Shown piece by piece: positions 13,101 to 24,285 of a stretch of DNA of 64,000 nt. Where the stretch lies: NCBI RefSeq assembly GCF_041146795.1, contig NC_135168.1, positions 13,095,631 through 13,159,630 of the forward strand, read 5' to 3'. This stretch comes from Maylandia zebra (taxonomy: Eukaryota > Chordata > Actinopteri > Cichliformes > Cichlidae). How positions within the stretch are numbered: position 1 is the stretch's first letter; each line of letters starts with the position of its first letter. The notes beneath the pieces are model-generated. The model did no database searches, was not told where the DNA came from, and saw nothing but the letters and a program-made list of their open reading frames with translations. A program made the translations under genes and the position numbers.

Positions 13101-16100
13101 TAGCTGCTAATGGCAGCTTACTTAGCATAAACTCTTCACATCTTTATAATGCAAGGGAAAGGAGTCACTCATGGAAGCCTATTTAGCATTAACGTCTCAC
13201 ATCATTATAACACAAGGGAAAAGGGTATTAGCGTTAGCTACTAATGCTTATTCACCTCAAATTAGCTTTAGCTGCTAATGGTAGCCTACTTAGCATTAAC
13301 TCCTCACTAATATAATGCTAATTCACATCAAATTAGCATTAGCTGCTCATATTGTTATAAGGAAAGAGAAAACGGTATTAGCATTAGCTACTAATAATTA
13401 TTCAGCCCTAATTAGAATAAGCCTCTAAAAGCAGCCTACTTAGCATTAACTCCTCACATCGTTGTTACCCAACGGAAAAGAGTATTAGTATTAGCTACTA
13501 TCATTTTTAATAAGTAAGAGAAAACAGTGTTAGCATTATTGAATAATGCTAATTCACACTAAATTAGAATTAGCTATTTACAAGAGCGTACTTAGAATTA
13601 GCCGCTCACATTGTTAAAAAGTAAGGGAAAACAGTATTAGTATTAGCACATAATGCTAATTCACGTCAAAGTAGCATTAGTTAATAATGGCAGCCTACTT
13701 AGCATTAACTGCTCACTAATGTAATGCTAATTCACATCAAATTAGAATTAGCTGCTCACATTGTTAAAAGGGAAGGGAAAACAATATTAGCATTAGCTGC
13801 TAATAATTATTCACCTAATTAGAGTTAGCCCCTAATGGAAGCCTAGTTAGCATTAACTCCTGACATAGTTATAATGCAGGGGAAAAGGGTTACCATTATC
13901 AGATAATGCTAATTTACATCAAATTAACAATTGTTAATAATGGTAGACTTCGTATCATTAGCTGCTGTCATTCTTACAAAGCAAAGGAAAACAATATGAG
14001 CATTAGCTGCTAATGCTTTTTCATCTAAAATTAGCATTAGCCACTAATGGCAGCCTACTTAGCATTAACTCCTCACTAATATAATGCTAATTCACGTCAA
14101 ATTAGCATTAGCTGCTAGCATCAGCCTACCTAGCACTAGTTGTTCACATTGTTAAAAGGGAAGAGAAAAAGATATTAGCATTAGCTACTAATAATTATTC
14201 ACCCCTAATTAGAATTAGCCGCTAATGGCAGTATACTTAGCATTAACTCCTCACATTGTTATAATGTAAGGGAAAAGAATTAGCATTATCTAATAATGTT
14301 GACCTTGGCCCACTGGAAAAGTTCAGAACTAAAGATTTAGGAGTGTTTCTCGATAGCTCTTTCTCGTTTGAGAAACAAATGAATTCTGTTATTAAAACCA
14401 GCTGTAAGGTTTATATTGTTGATTGATGCTTAGAAATATTTACTCATATATGCTTAGAGTTTTATAATCGATTGCATAATGATAGAGGTTTGATCCTTAG
14501 TAGTCTGTAAAGACTCTGTGTGCCTTCCAGAGTGCTCTGGCATGCACACACCACTTGGGGCCATGAGAGAGGTCGTACCCTCTCTTACTGATTTATGGTG
14601 TAGGACAGGGGTCTCAAACTCAATTTAGCTGGGGGCCGCTGCAGGCAGAGTCTGGGTGAGGCTGGGCCGCATTAGGTTTTCCACAAGAAAGGCATGGTTA
14701 AAAAATTCCAATCTTCTCAAATCTCTTTATTTTTATTTTTTAACACAAAATATGAAAAATAAATAAACAAATTAAGAATTAATAAGAAAATAAATCAATC
14801 TGTAATACATAAATAAAACAATAATAAGATATTTTTCAGTCTTCTATATCTGCTGTATTTAGATTGAAATGTCTGTATTAACAGTTCTATAACCTTCTTC
14901 TGAACATGAATGGAACACTGTAGAAAATGAACTGTTCTTCTGAACATGGCTTCTCTTGCCTACTCCTTGCTGCTAGAGACCTGGCAGCGTTTCCTCTCGC
15001 ATAGCCGAGCCAGATTTGGCCTGAGGGAGGAAGCAGTTGCGACCCTCAGTATGTCTTGAAGATGATCATCCGTAAGTCTGGACCTGTACTTGGACTTATT
15101 GAAGTTCAAAGTGGAGAAGAGCTTTTGGCACAAGTATGTGCTACCAAAAAGGCACATGGTCCGTTTGAACATTCGGGAAAGCCGAGGGAAACTAGGGCTC
15201 AATTCTCTCAAAGATTGTCCAAGCTTGTCTGCTTTTCCACTCACCTCCCTGAACTTTGCTTTGAGTTCAGAGTTGCACTGCAGCTCAATGAGCTCCATTT
15301 GAAGCACAGAAGGGGCATCTTGCACATCAAAGGAGACGGGGTCCGCAAAAATGTGAAAGGTGGCTCTGTGTGTCTTGAAGTCAGCAAATCTGTGATCAAA
15401 TTCCTCCTGTAGCATCAAAATGACATCAACATACTCGTCAGCACTGAATGGTGTGCCTGCATCCAGGAGTGCCTTGCATGCTGGGAAATGGCAAAGGTTT
15501 GTCTGAGAGAGCTGAGCTTTCCAGAGCGCCAGTTTTGTGGAGAATGCTCTCACGTTGTCATAGGCAGCACTGACAAGTTGCCCCTGGCCTTGTAACGTCT
15601 TGTTCAGTACATTAAGCTCATGTGTCATATCAACAAGAAAAGCTGAGTCCATGAGCCATTTGGGATCAGTTAGCACAGGAACACTAACTCCATCCTTCTC
15701 CATGAAGGCTTCACTTCTGCTCTCAACTCAAAAAGTCTCTTTAATACATTTCCCCTGCTGAGCCAACGTACCTCAGTGAAGTCGAGCACATCCCCATATT
15801 CTGACTCCATTTCCTCTAAAAAAGCTCAGAACCTTCGGTGCTTTAAGCCCCTGGATCTGATTTGGTTGATGCATTTCACAACAATAGACATCACATTGTC
15901 AAACTTCAGGCATTTGCTGCAAAGGACCTGCTGATGGATGATGCAGTGCAGAGCAATGGCCTCCTCCACGCCTTCCTCTTCCAGTTTGTTTTGTGCCACC
16001 AGTCCATGTTTCCTCCCTGTCATTGATGGCGCTCCATCTGTTGTTATTCCAACAAACCTCTTCCATGGCAAACCAACATTCTCAATGGCATCACACAGCT

Positions 16101-17952
16101 TGTAAATATCTGCTGAGCGGTGGTCTGGCCATGCATTGGAATTACTGTGAGCAGCTCCTCCATCACTTCAAAACTGTCATCAACACCACGGACATACATT
16201 GGGAGCTGGGCAGTGTCGGTGATGTCTGTGGTCTCATCAAGAGCGACTGAGTATACACTGAAACATTTGGCTTTCTCACACAGTTGGTCAGAAATGTCAC
16301 TTGACAGGTCAGAAATGCGATCTGCTGCGGTGTTGGCAGAAAGGCTGATGTTGCTAAACTGACCTTTCTTTCCCGGACAGACTATATTTGCAGCCTGCAA
16401 TATGCACTTTTAGACAAATGCACCTTCTGTGAATGGCTTCCCTGCTTTAGCAATCATCTCACTAACCACGTGGCTCCGACTGCTGCATTATTCTCTTTGG
16501 TTGCTTTCTTGGAGAAATCTTGCTGCCTCAGTAGATCTGTTTTAAGACTGGCAACCCAGTTCGCTCTCTCGTCTCCCTGGTATTTTGCATCCAGCTCAGC
16601 ATGTCTAGTTGTGTAATGACGTTTCAAATTGTATTCCTTGTGCAGCGCAACTTTCTCTGTGCAAATAAGACAGGTCGGGGTGCCCCTGTGCTCAACAAAG
16701 AAATATTGCATTTCCCACTTTTCCTGAAATTGTCGGTGCTCATCACCAACCTTTCTCTTCACCGCAGGCTTTGAAAAAGACATGTTTGGGGCTATGTGAC
16801 ATTTATAATTCTACTTGGTGTCACTGTCGCATTGAAGTTTCAATCAAGCGTTTAGCCGACGGACGGGGAACGTCTCAACGCGTAGAGAACGTCATTTCTG
16901 CTTCTTTTTCTTGCAACCGTAGCACGGCGATCGGCAGATAAAAAGCCGGTAGCAGTCTCCTTTGTTTTTACGCTCGATGTTCATGTCTTTCATGACGACA
17001 CGAACACCGTGGCGTTTGCAGATGGTAGAAAGTGCAGGGATAGCGAGCGCAAAAAAGGCGACTGCTCACGGCGCCGGGCTGTTGTTACAGGAGAAAGAAG
17101 CGGAAATGACACCGTGACATATAACAAATAACATCAGCTGTTTCTGATGTTAGTTGTTTTGACTGCTTTTACATTATATTGAAATATATGTAATGTTCAT
17201 GTTTGCTGCAATGCAAATGCAGTGATGCAAATAAAAACATCGAGCCACAAATTACGGTGCGACCCTATAATTAGTCCGGGTTACCGGGGACTGTTGTTGC
17301 CGATGAACAGGTGTCGCTATGTGACTGCAGACTAAATTGGGCTGCATTGAGTTCATGACTTTTCTTTTATCCCGCCGCCTACGCATCACTGTGAGAGTTA
17401 ATATGAGATCTCTCTCTGTGGAAAAATAACTTTAAATCCCACTGACGTGTGTATAAATCTATATACGTATAATGTCCCGCTGGGCAGCAACTTAAAAAAA
17501 CAACTTTTTTTGAAGTGTTGTGAACGCAGCGCGCTGGGGCGAATGTCGGCGTTTGCCCAATAGAAAGGAGGAAGCCAGCCAGGCACAGGAAAGAAAGAAA
17601 CACTCCAGGGCAACGCTGCTGGAACTTTGACTCATTGAGAAATGTTTCCCTGCTTGCATCAAGCCCGGCTGGTGTCCCCTGAGATCCATATCCCACCCTG
17701 ATTGGTGGGTTAATTCAGCTCCGCCCACAACACTGTAAAGTGTCATACATTATCAAACTAACATTACATTTTCATATTAAGGTGGGGCCAAAAACTATCG
17801 TCCTGCGGGCCGCAATTGGCCCGCGGGCCACGAGTTTGAGACCCCTGGTGTAGGAGGACACCTACTCTGTGTCTGGTTAAGTATAAGAGCCCTTTGTTAG
17901 GGGGACCGCTGGACTCTTAGCACCAGCTTTGGGGTCACAGGGTCACATCTGG

Positions 17953-18021
<69 letters not shown>

Positions 18022-19482
18022 TGCACAGACTGGTACTCTTTGTTCATACCTGTGTAAGACGTCATAATGAACTTGTGCATATTCATGTAAGCTCAATAAA
18101 GAGCAGTGTTACGAGGGAGCAGACGAGAGCGACTGAGGTCAAGTGAAGGAACGGCGCTGTCACAGTTCTCTCCCTCATCAATTGTCTGGTTCCAGCGGTG
18201 GGTCTGTGCTAGACGACCCATCACCAGCTTTTTCCACTGGTTACCAGTACGTGGTAGAATCCACTTCCAGATCTGGTTGTCTTTAAATCTGTGAATGGAT
18301 TGGCTCCATCTTATCTCTCTTTAACAAAAGAATCCAAGTGGAGCCCTCAGGTCTGCAGATAAGCAGCTTCTGACCAGAACTAGACGTAAAAACAGAGGTG
18401 AGCTTTATCGATGGCTGCAGCCAAACTCTGGAACAGTCGCCCTTCACATCAGGTCGTCACCAACACTGGACATTTTTAAAAGCCGGTTGGAAACACATTT
18501 GTACTCTGTAGCTTTCAATCCTGACCAGTCTTTATAGTCATTACTGTGTATGTTTCCTATTTTCTCTCTACTCTGTGCAGCACTTTGGCTCAAGCTGTTT
18601 TTAAATGTGCTGATAAATAAATGTAGATTTCTTTGAATAAAACAGTGGAGCCGAGCTTTGAGCTCAGTGTGTAACAGTGTGTGTGTGAGAGCCATGTAAT
18701 GTCCATGTGTGCATGCTGACTGTGCTGCTCTGACCCCCCTCCTCCTTTCAGGGTGGAGCCTGCTGGAGTCCGATGGTTGAGACCAGGTCTGAGGAAGTGT
18801 AAGTGTGTTTTTAATGGGATTCATGAAAACAAAGCAGCACACATTCAACCATCTTCATCATGTCAGGAGTCATCATCAAAGTGTCAATCAATGAACAGAT
18901 GATGGATCAATAACTGCAGCTGGATTGTGTTTGTTCTCTCCATCAGATTCCTGTCAACTCACAATCGACACAAACACAGTGAACACAAAGCTCCAACTGT
19001 CTGACAACAACAGGAAGGTGACACGTGTGGAGGAGGTTCAGTCATATCCTGATCATCCAGACAGATTTGATGTTTATGAACAGCTGCTGTGTAGAAATGG
19101 TCTGACTGGTCGCTGTTACTGGGAGGTCGAGTGGAGAGGAGACGTTTTTATATCAGTGAGTTACAGAAGCATCAGAAGGAAAGGATACAGTGCTGACTGT
19201 TGGTTTGGACTCAATGATCAGTCCTGGAGTCTGTGCTGCTCTGATGATGGTCCTGGTTATGTCTGTCACAATAAGAGACAAACATCCATCTCCTCCTCCT
19301 CCTCCTCCTCTGTCTCTAACAGAGCAGCAGTGTATGTGGACTGTCCTGCTGGCACTCTGTCCTTCTACAGAGTCTCCTCTGACACTCTGATCCACCTCCA
19401 CACCTTCAACACCACATTCACTCAAACTCTTTATCCTGGGTTTATGTTCAGGTCTCGTGGTTCCTCAGTGTCCCTGTGCTGA
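3871..19482 (+). CDS. NLR family protein, NLRC3/NLRP12-like (FISNA-NACHT-LRR-PRY/SPRY), complete
   Basis: Nine coding exons join in frame: 3871-3959, 4044-4145, 4823-4901, 5063-5249, 5378-7178, 7672-7845, 12394-12567, 18752-18798 and 18947-19482. They give 3189 nt, 1062 aa and a TGA stop, all with GT-AG junctions. The order is a short N-terminal repeat region (1-90), a helical linker (91-153), FISNA plus NACHT (153 to about 415; Walker A GVAGIGKT at 250-257, Walker [12 protein letters not shown] at 321-331), winged helix ([10 protein letters not shown]), two LRR exons (about 753-869) and PRY-SPRY (870-1062). The family is cytosolic and ATP-binding; fish expanded it hugely, and members are thought to sense or damp innate immune signals. 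The start is the first ATG after the acceptor at 3838. There is no frameshift or in-frame stop. The exact ligand and orthology cannot be read from sequence. Confidence 0.92.
5378..7178 (+). CDS. NACHT exon of the first NLR gene
   Basis: This 1801-bp exon starts after TATCAG and ends at the donor CT|GTAAGT. It encodes FISNA, the NACHT ATPase core (P-loop GVAGIGKT, Walker B FDGLDE, sensor-like LWITTRP) and the winged-helix region with [16 protein letters not shown] single large NACHT exon is the usual arrangement in fish NLRs. Many other-frame open stretches over it are shadows. Confidence 0.93.
7672..7845 (+). CDS. LRR exon 1 of the first NLR gene
   Basis: Exactly 174 bp (58 codons), phase 2 in and out, encoding two ribonuclease-inhibitor-type leucine-rich repeats ([19 protein letters not shown]). 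It is flanked by TTTTTCAG and CAG|GTGAGA. Confidence 0.9.
9175..9228. mobile_element. hAT-like terminal fragment
   Basis: The stretch reads TTTGGCCCACGGGCCATATG then TTTGACACCCCTGG, like the right end of the hAT at 14606-17847. A matching fragment sits at about 53955-54007 in the second NLR gene, so the remnant predates the NLR duplication. No partner end or target duplication is seen. Confidence 0.4.
10480..10720 (-). pseudogene. hAT transposase C-terminal (dimerisation) fossil
   Basis: Read on the minus strand, a frame contains [16 protein letters not shown] followed by [17 protein letters not shown], which fits the hAT C-terminal dimerisation domain of Ac/ZBED1-like transposases. Only this domain is recognisable. 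The catalytic and BED-finger parts are missing or decayed beyond reading, so this is a dead remnant in an NLR intron. A purine/T-rich end near 11240-11285 (ending GTTGCCCTAA) may be its terminus. Confidence 0.6.
11795..12325 (+). mobile_element. L2-like LINE 3' tail
   Basis: The block from CTATGTTGGACTGGGTGTGG to the AT-rich end near ATAAATAAAGTTACATTGAA looks like the 3' part of a CR1/L2-clade non-LTR retrotransposon common in teleosts. The same block lies upstream of the matching LRR exon in the second NLR gene (61524-61952 plus 62768-62860), so the insertion is older than the gene duplication. Confidence 0.6.
12394..12567 (+). CDS. LRR exon 2 of the first NLR gene
   Basis: 174 bp, phase 2 in and out, flanked by TGTCTGCAG and CTCAG|GTATGG. 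It encodes LRRs with the signature [19 protein letters not shown] and joins in frame to the PRY exon at 18752. Confidence 0.9.
12568..12969. other. Start of the 6.2-kb intron before the PRY/SPRY exons
   Basis: No coding sequence beyond LRR exon 2 is seen. It is nearly identical to 63111-63515 after the equivalent exon of the second NLR gene. Homology breaks at about 12983 and resumes at 16139, because the second gene lacks the stretch in between. Confidence 0.6.
12970..14297. repeat. TTAGC-rich complex minisatellite
   Basis: About 1.3 kb is built of degenerate units containing ATTAGCATTAGCTGCTAAT, GGCAGCCTACTTAGCATTAA and a TTATAATGCAAGGGAAAA-type segment. The higher-order period looks irregular, near 100-150 bp. 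No open frame is present. The block is absent from the second NLR gene. Confidence 0.75.
14298..14402 (+). mobile_element. L2-like LINE reverse-transcriptase fragment (left part)
   Basis: A plus-strand frame reads [19 protein letters not shown] and then MNSVIKTSC, the conserved region after the YxDD part of CR1/L2-clade reverse transcriptases (LGVxxDSxLSF). It stops abruptly at 14402. Further LINE sequence resumes at about 18197, so a later insertion splits it. Confidence 0.6.
14606..17847 (-). mobile_element. hAT transposon, 3242 bp, inactivated
   Basis: The ends are inverted repeats CAGGGGTCTCAAACTC and GAGTTTGAGACCCCTG, flanked by a perfect 8-bp target duplication GTGTAGGA (14598-14605 and 17848-17855). 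It carries a minus-strand transposase relic (separate entry). It lies inside the LTR-like element, itself inside an L2 fragment, in the last long intron of the first NLR gene. A partial copy with the same lesions lies at the window end in the second NLR gene. Confidence 0.9.
14960..16783 (-). pseudogene. hAT transposase relic (GTF2IRD2/ZBED-like)
   Basis: Four collinear blocks on the minus strand match one transposase: a BED-like N terminus (16783 to about 16470, [20 protein letters not shown]), a catalytic part with [16 protein letters not shown] (about 16400-16110), [17 protein letters not shown] and ALHCIIHQQ (about 16060-15826), and a C-terminal part to 14960. Breaks seen are a frameshift near 16470, a stop near 16411, a frameshift near 16105, a stop near 15827 and a frameshift near 15710. 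The family cuts and pastes hAT DNA; vertebrate GTF2IRD2 carries a domesticated relative. This copy cannot make an intact enzyme. The reverse-strand frames over it are shadows. Confidence 0.85.
17954..18019. repeat. (CA)n microsatellite
   Basis: About 33 uninterrupted CA dinucleotides. An equivalent tract sits at the same place in the related LTR-like copy at 36869-36948, so the repeat is part of the element. Confidence 0.95.
18197..18645 (+). mobile_element. L2-like LINE 3' fragment (right part)
   Basis: Frames include [20 protein letters not shown] and then [20 protein letters not shown], fitting the end of a CR1/L2-clade ORF2 (the HWLPV motif and the C-terminal FKxxLKTHLF-type region). It ends in CTGATAAATAAATG. 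The frame is broken between these blocks. It continues the fragment at 14298-14402 across the LTR-like and hAT insertions. Confidence 0.6.
18752..19482 (+). CDS. PRY and SPRY (B30.2) exons of the first NLR gene
   Basis: Short exon 18752-18798 encodes [15 protein letters not shown]. It is spliced across a 148-bp intron to 18947-19482, which encodes [11 protein letters not shown], the B30.2 motifs [18 protein letters not shown], and the terminal [17 protein letters not shown], then TGA. B30.2 domains bind protein ligands and are fused to NLRs only in fish-type lineages. A run of TCC codons (19290-19310) gives a poly-serine loop. Confidence 0.93.
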
Positions 19483-19761
19483 GTGGAGTGTACAGAGTGT
19501 CTCCTGTTACAGAAACACTCTGACTGTTGAACAGATAGTTCAGTCTGTACATGTCTGTCTCTTTCACTCACAAACACGTTTTCAGATTCATGGATTCAAT
19601 CAGTTGATGTTTGAAACTCTTCTAAATGATTCCTTGTAAACTTCTTCCTCTTCAGTCACAAACAAACAGGAAGTGATGTCACATGTGTTCCTGTCCACAC
19701 AGCAGAATGAGTCTATTGCTGACAGTGATGTACAAACAGAGTGAGCATTTCTGAGGCCCAA

Positions 19762-19767
19762 AATAAA
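19762..19767 (+). terminator. Polyadenylation signal of the first NLR gene
   Basis: AATAAA lies 280 bp after the stop codon, with T/G-rich sequence downstream. It is the first canonical signal after the gene. Confidence 0.55.
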
Positions 19768-22700
19768 CTGAGTAGTTCACTGAATGAACAATGGACTGTG
19801 AGCTCAGTTCCTTCATCATTAGTATGGATTATATATGTATATGTATTATATTAGTATCATATATATCAGGTGCTGCTGCTTTCAGTCATTGTGCAAATGT
19901 GCTGTTTGTAAGCTTGTAAAGCTGCAGTCAGCTGAGACTGAAGAAGTCACCTGATCAGTGAGCAAACGTTTCTGAAAACGTCCAGATGAACAGAATCAAC
20001 CTTTTGGGATCAGCCAGCAATGCAGCATCATTGTTGTTCAGCTTCAGAGGTTTGCAGGAATGAACTGATGACCAGAAACAGCTGCAAAGTCCAAGAAAAT
20101 ACCAGCTGGAGTTCAGCTGCATTTGAAGAAGTCAAAGAAAAGTAAGGATGGCAAAGGGCGACGTTTTCTTCCAAAGAGCTGCAAACATGGTCGACGCCTC
20201 ATTAGAAGAATCATCTGGACATTTGTGAGGAACTCTAACCAAGAAAGCAACGTCACACAGATCCAACAGACAGTTTCCATGACTGCAAGTGTTGAGTGGA
20301 AAAATGCTACATTGCATTATTGCATCCTCTCACCACAGGAGGCGCTGTTGGCACCACTGATTGCTGATCAGCTGTTCTCTGATGATCTGATTGATACTGT
20401 GAATAACGGGACTCACTGAACTCTGTGACACAGTGAAGATTACAGAGTTTAACTTCACCCTTTAAGACTGACCACAGAACCAAGTCCGCCAGAGCTTTTG
20501 TTATATGTTTACATGCTGTGGAGCCATTTGTGGGAGCATTTCAAGTTGCTATACATCAATACAACTGTTATAGCCCTAATTTTAATAATATGTATGCATT
20601 AAGTCCATAGTAACTACATAAACTGCAAAAACAACCTCTGCTCATCCATCTCTGTGTGTATCAGGATACATTTGGTTCATAATACACAGAAAAATCAGAG
20701 TTATTACCTGTAATAAATGTGAAAGATTCCTGCAGTGATAACCAGGCAGGACTGAAACACATCCAAGCTGTCACCACGGTAACAGCACCGCCCATCCACA
20801 GGTGAGGGGAGGAGCAAAAAGAGGGACTTTGACCATTTTATACTAAAAACACTCAACTAATGTTTCTAATATGAAACAAATAAGCCCACATTAATGTGAG
20901 CGTTTATTAAATAATAATAATGATGATTTCCTCCTGATCTCATTTCCACAGCAGAGAAAACTGTGGTGTATATTGAGGTGGAGGGTGTGGTCTGTGGCTC
21001 AGGTGTAGAGTGAGGGTGGGGTGCACCACAGCAGCATGCTGGGACTGCTGAGGGTGGAGGAGGGAGTGATGATGACATCAGAGCTGCAGCACAGAGACCA
21101 GTGAACACACAGTCTGTTCATCTTTGCATAGATACAATATACAGCACAATATTGAATGACAGACACGCTGTGGGAGCTTCCACAGATACACTGACGTCAG
21201 CATCCAGAGTCCTCCTGCTGCTCCCCCCTCAGAGCCCCGTGATCAGCACCAACACATTCAGTTAGATGACAGAGTCCAGCTGCAGCTAGAATCAGCTCCC
21301 CTCTGTGAACAACAGCACAGCGTCAGTGTTTCACACTCAGTGAAAGGAGGAAACAGCAGAAGAACACCATGTGTGCTACGTTTCCCAGGACACACTACAA
21401 ACTGCACAAATACAGAGCAGCACGTGGAAGGACCTGGAGCTGCATTTACAGAGCTGCAGACAGCGTGATGTCCTGTATGGACAGGTGGAAGGAACCAAGT
21501 CCTCAGCTGGAACACTCGTGTTTGTCCACAGACAGGAAACACAGCAGGAAACTTCCTCACAGAAGTGCAGCTCATGGATAACACACTTCCTGTCAGTCAG
21601 AATGAGGCTGCAGCCAAACACAGAAAGGTGTTTTTGTCCAGATGAGCCCAGAGAAGAAACACGAGTGTTCACAGACATCAGAAGCTCAGAGAGGTGAAAC
21701 ATGAGGTTGGAGTCCTCGTCAGCATCCAGAAGAGCTGCTGTGAAACCCTGAGTACTCATGACAGACTCTGATGGCACAAACACATCATGATTCAAACAGA
21801 AAGACAAACATGGAGCTCCTGATCCTCCTGCATGAGAACAAGCTGACATGAGTGCTGTGTCTGAGAGTGTCTCCCTGTCACAGTGACAATAACACAGCTG
21901 CTGCTCACAGTCATTAAACTGACCTGAGGTCAGCTGTGCTCCTTACATATGAACCATGTGACCTCACATCAGTGCTGTGGATGACTGTAGTCATAGAAGA
22001 GTAGAGCTGTAGCAGGTGGTGTGAGGAGGTGGTGGTGTATTCTAGTTAACGCAGTACTGAAACACTCCAGCAGAGGGCGCTGTTAAGTCCTTATTGTAAC
22101 ACAGTTACTGTGTGCAGTTAGACTTCATACATAATCTGCACTTATTTCCATCAGACATGCTGTCAGTAAATGATTGGTTTCTATTGATTCTACTTCCTGT
22201 TGACTCGTTTGATGACAGTGAAACAATCACAGCTGATTGTGTGATGATGTAAACTGTCACTGTTACATTCAGTGTGTGTGACATAATGTTAGTGCAGGCT
22301 GATAACAGCCTGGTTCTGTTAGAAACACATGAACGTGTCCATAGATCAGTGTGTGTTTAACATGAGAGCTTCAGCCCTGCTGATGTGTTAAATAAAGACA
22401 TGCAGGAAAACTGATGAGACTCTGAAATAACTCTTTATATTTATAATGTAACTCTGCATCAAAAGAACAACAAAGGATCCCAGACAGGTTTCTGTGAACA
22501 AAGACCATTCTGATGTTTCTGTGTTTCTAACACTTTGACATTATTAGTAAACAGACTGCAGTGAGCAGCATTTATAAAGAGCTTCTATATAAAGATATGA
22601 CAGCTGTTTGACAAGTTTATCACTCTGTGTTTGGACCTGATCAGTCCAGCTGTTTACTTGAAACATGTTCATTTACCTGTTCTGTTATATTCATGTTCTT

Positions 22701-24285
22701 GTCTCTGTTGAAAACACATTTTAATGTCCCTCAGATTTTTCTCCCAGATGAATAAATATAAAAATGACACAAACTGACTGCAGCTACTTTTTGTCCTTTC
22801 TGTCAAAAACCTTCATGTGACTCATGAGAGACACGTTTCAGCTGTTTGTGACAGATCAGAGGCCAACAAGTCATTTATAACACTTTCCATCATTGTTTAA
22901 AGTTCTCAGTGTTTCTGTGTTGCTGCGTATAGGATCTCCCAGCATCATCACTGTGCTGTCCAATCATTGTGTGCGAGGTTACCCTTATAGTGCGATGTGT
23001 GTTTGCACAAAGAGAAGCATGTGTGTCAAATATAAATAAGCACAGAACAGAAACAGCTGCTCGTTTCTTCTGTTTAGAGTCAAGTTAGTGTTTTGTGTCT
23101 TTGTTTGAGGCCTGATGTCGAGCAGAGGTGTGTGTAACTGCACTGCTCTGTTATATGTGTGAAGTGTGTGCTTCTCTTCAGCATCATCTTTGTCACTGCT
23201 GATTCCTTTGTGTCATCATGTGTTGAGAAGAGAGAACAGTTATAACGGAGGAGCAAAAGGAAGCCCTGAAATCTGCATCAACAAGGAAGTGTTGGCTCAC
23301 CAGTGATCCCAGCAGAGCCACTGGTTTGGCTCCAGTTGTTCTAGATTCAATGATGTTGTTGCTACAGATACATGTCAGCATCTTTATTGAATTTAATATG
23401 AAGCAGAAATGGTGTCATTAGGAGAAGAAGAGGAGAACAAGTCCGGCGAGGAGGCAGCAGCTCTTAAAGATGAAACAGCAGCTCAGCCCTGAGCTCAGAG
23501 AGCTGCACATGAAAAAGCTCCTCAAGCAGATCCTGTCAGAGGTTTGTCATCAACAGGAGGAACTGTTCACATCATAGGATGAAGATGCTGTCAGCTGGAT
23601 GAAGAAGGTTATTTAATGCAAACGTTCACACTGAAGTCAAATTGTTGTCGTGTTGAACAGATTCATGTACTGATCGTCTCCAGAATGTTAGAAGAGCTTC
23701 AATGAATCATTAGAAACAACTTACAGCTGCACAGCTGTGTCAAACACATCTGTGTGTCATTGTGGGATTGTTGTGTTTCTACATGTGACACACGTCTAAA
23801 ACATGCACACAATCTGAACACAAACAGGGACTCATGTGTTCCCACAGCCAGATGCTGAGAGCCATTTCCTTGTAGTCCTGTGTCTACATACATGAACCAT
23901 TAGATGTTATTGGAATGATTGTCAGCTCTGATAGTTTCATGTGTGTTTAGCTGGACGCTGTTTGATCCTCGACATGTTTAAAGGTGTCCAGTCCTGAGAC
24001 ACTGGGGCTGGAAACAGCTGTGATGTCATTGGACTGTCACACAGACAGAAGTGCATGAAGTGAGCAGCCGAGGAGCCGCTGATGTTTTGGATTCAACAGC
24101 ATTTGAAAGGTCGACACAGACACATTTGCACACAGAAAGCTGAATCTGTCATATGCCACAGTGAACTCACTGTTCAGTGTTTTTCAGGAAGCTTCTTAAC
24201 TGCCTCTGCTGCCAAACAAGCAGCTGATGTCCTTGAGAAGAAGCTGAAGAAGTCTTCAACAACAAACACAGGATACCAAAATACC
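19768..24285. other. Intergenic stretch, no gene recognised
   Basis: About 4.5 kb of teleost-like intergenic DNA. Short frames on both strands show no family signature, and none joins others through plausible splice sites. It contains a dispersed repeat (about 19905-20010) and many short CAGCTG-rich stretches. I see no tRNA or other structured RNA gene. Confidence 0.5.
19905..20010. repeat. Dispersed repeat shared with the second NLR intron
   Basis: The segment with CAGCTGAGACTGAAGAAGTC, GAAAACGTCCAGATGAACAG and TTTTGGGATCA matches, in reverse orientation, the repeat near 49310-49400 and pieces near 49975-50010. It is a common short interspersed motif downstream of fish genes. No coding content. 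Confidence 0.5.

Larger units (their letters stand above)
14403..18191 (+). mobile_element. LTR-like repeat carrying a (CA)n tract, split by a hAT
   Basis: The outer parts (14403-14605 and 17856 to about 18191) resemble a second copy at about 36580-37180. Shared features are a TTTATATT start, GCTCTGGCAT and GGGGTCAC motifs, an internal (CA)n and AATAAAGAGCAGTGTTACGA. The last fits a polyadenylation signal near an R/U5 boundary, and GTATAAGAG at about 17880 could be a TATA-like box. A 5-bp CCAGC occurs on both sides (14398-14402, 18192-18196). The ends are not clean TG..CA, so boundaries and solo-LTR status are tentative. No gag, pol or env frame is present. Confidence 0.4.

Noticed and set aside
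12970-14300. CRISPR-like or satellite array
   Set aside because: Unit length and sequence are irregular, there are no constant repeats with unique spacers, and the genome is vertebrate.
15056-16362. Plus-strand frames over the hAT transposase relic
   Set aside because: Mirror images of the minus-strand transposase, which has recognisable motifs.
20123-20419. 98-codon basic frame (MKKSKKSKDGKGRRF)
   Set aside because: No family pattern, no splice partner, and the sequence after it decays; not supported as a gene.
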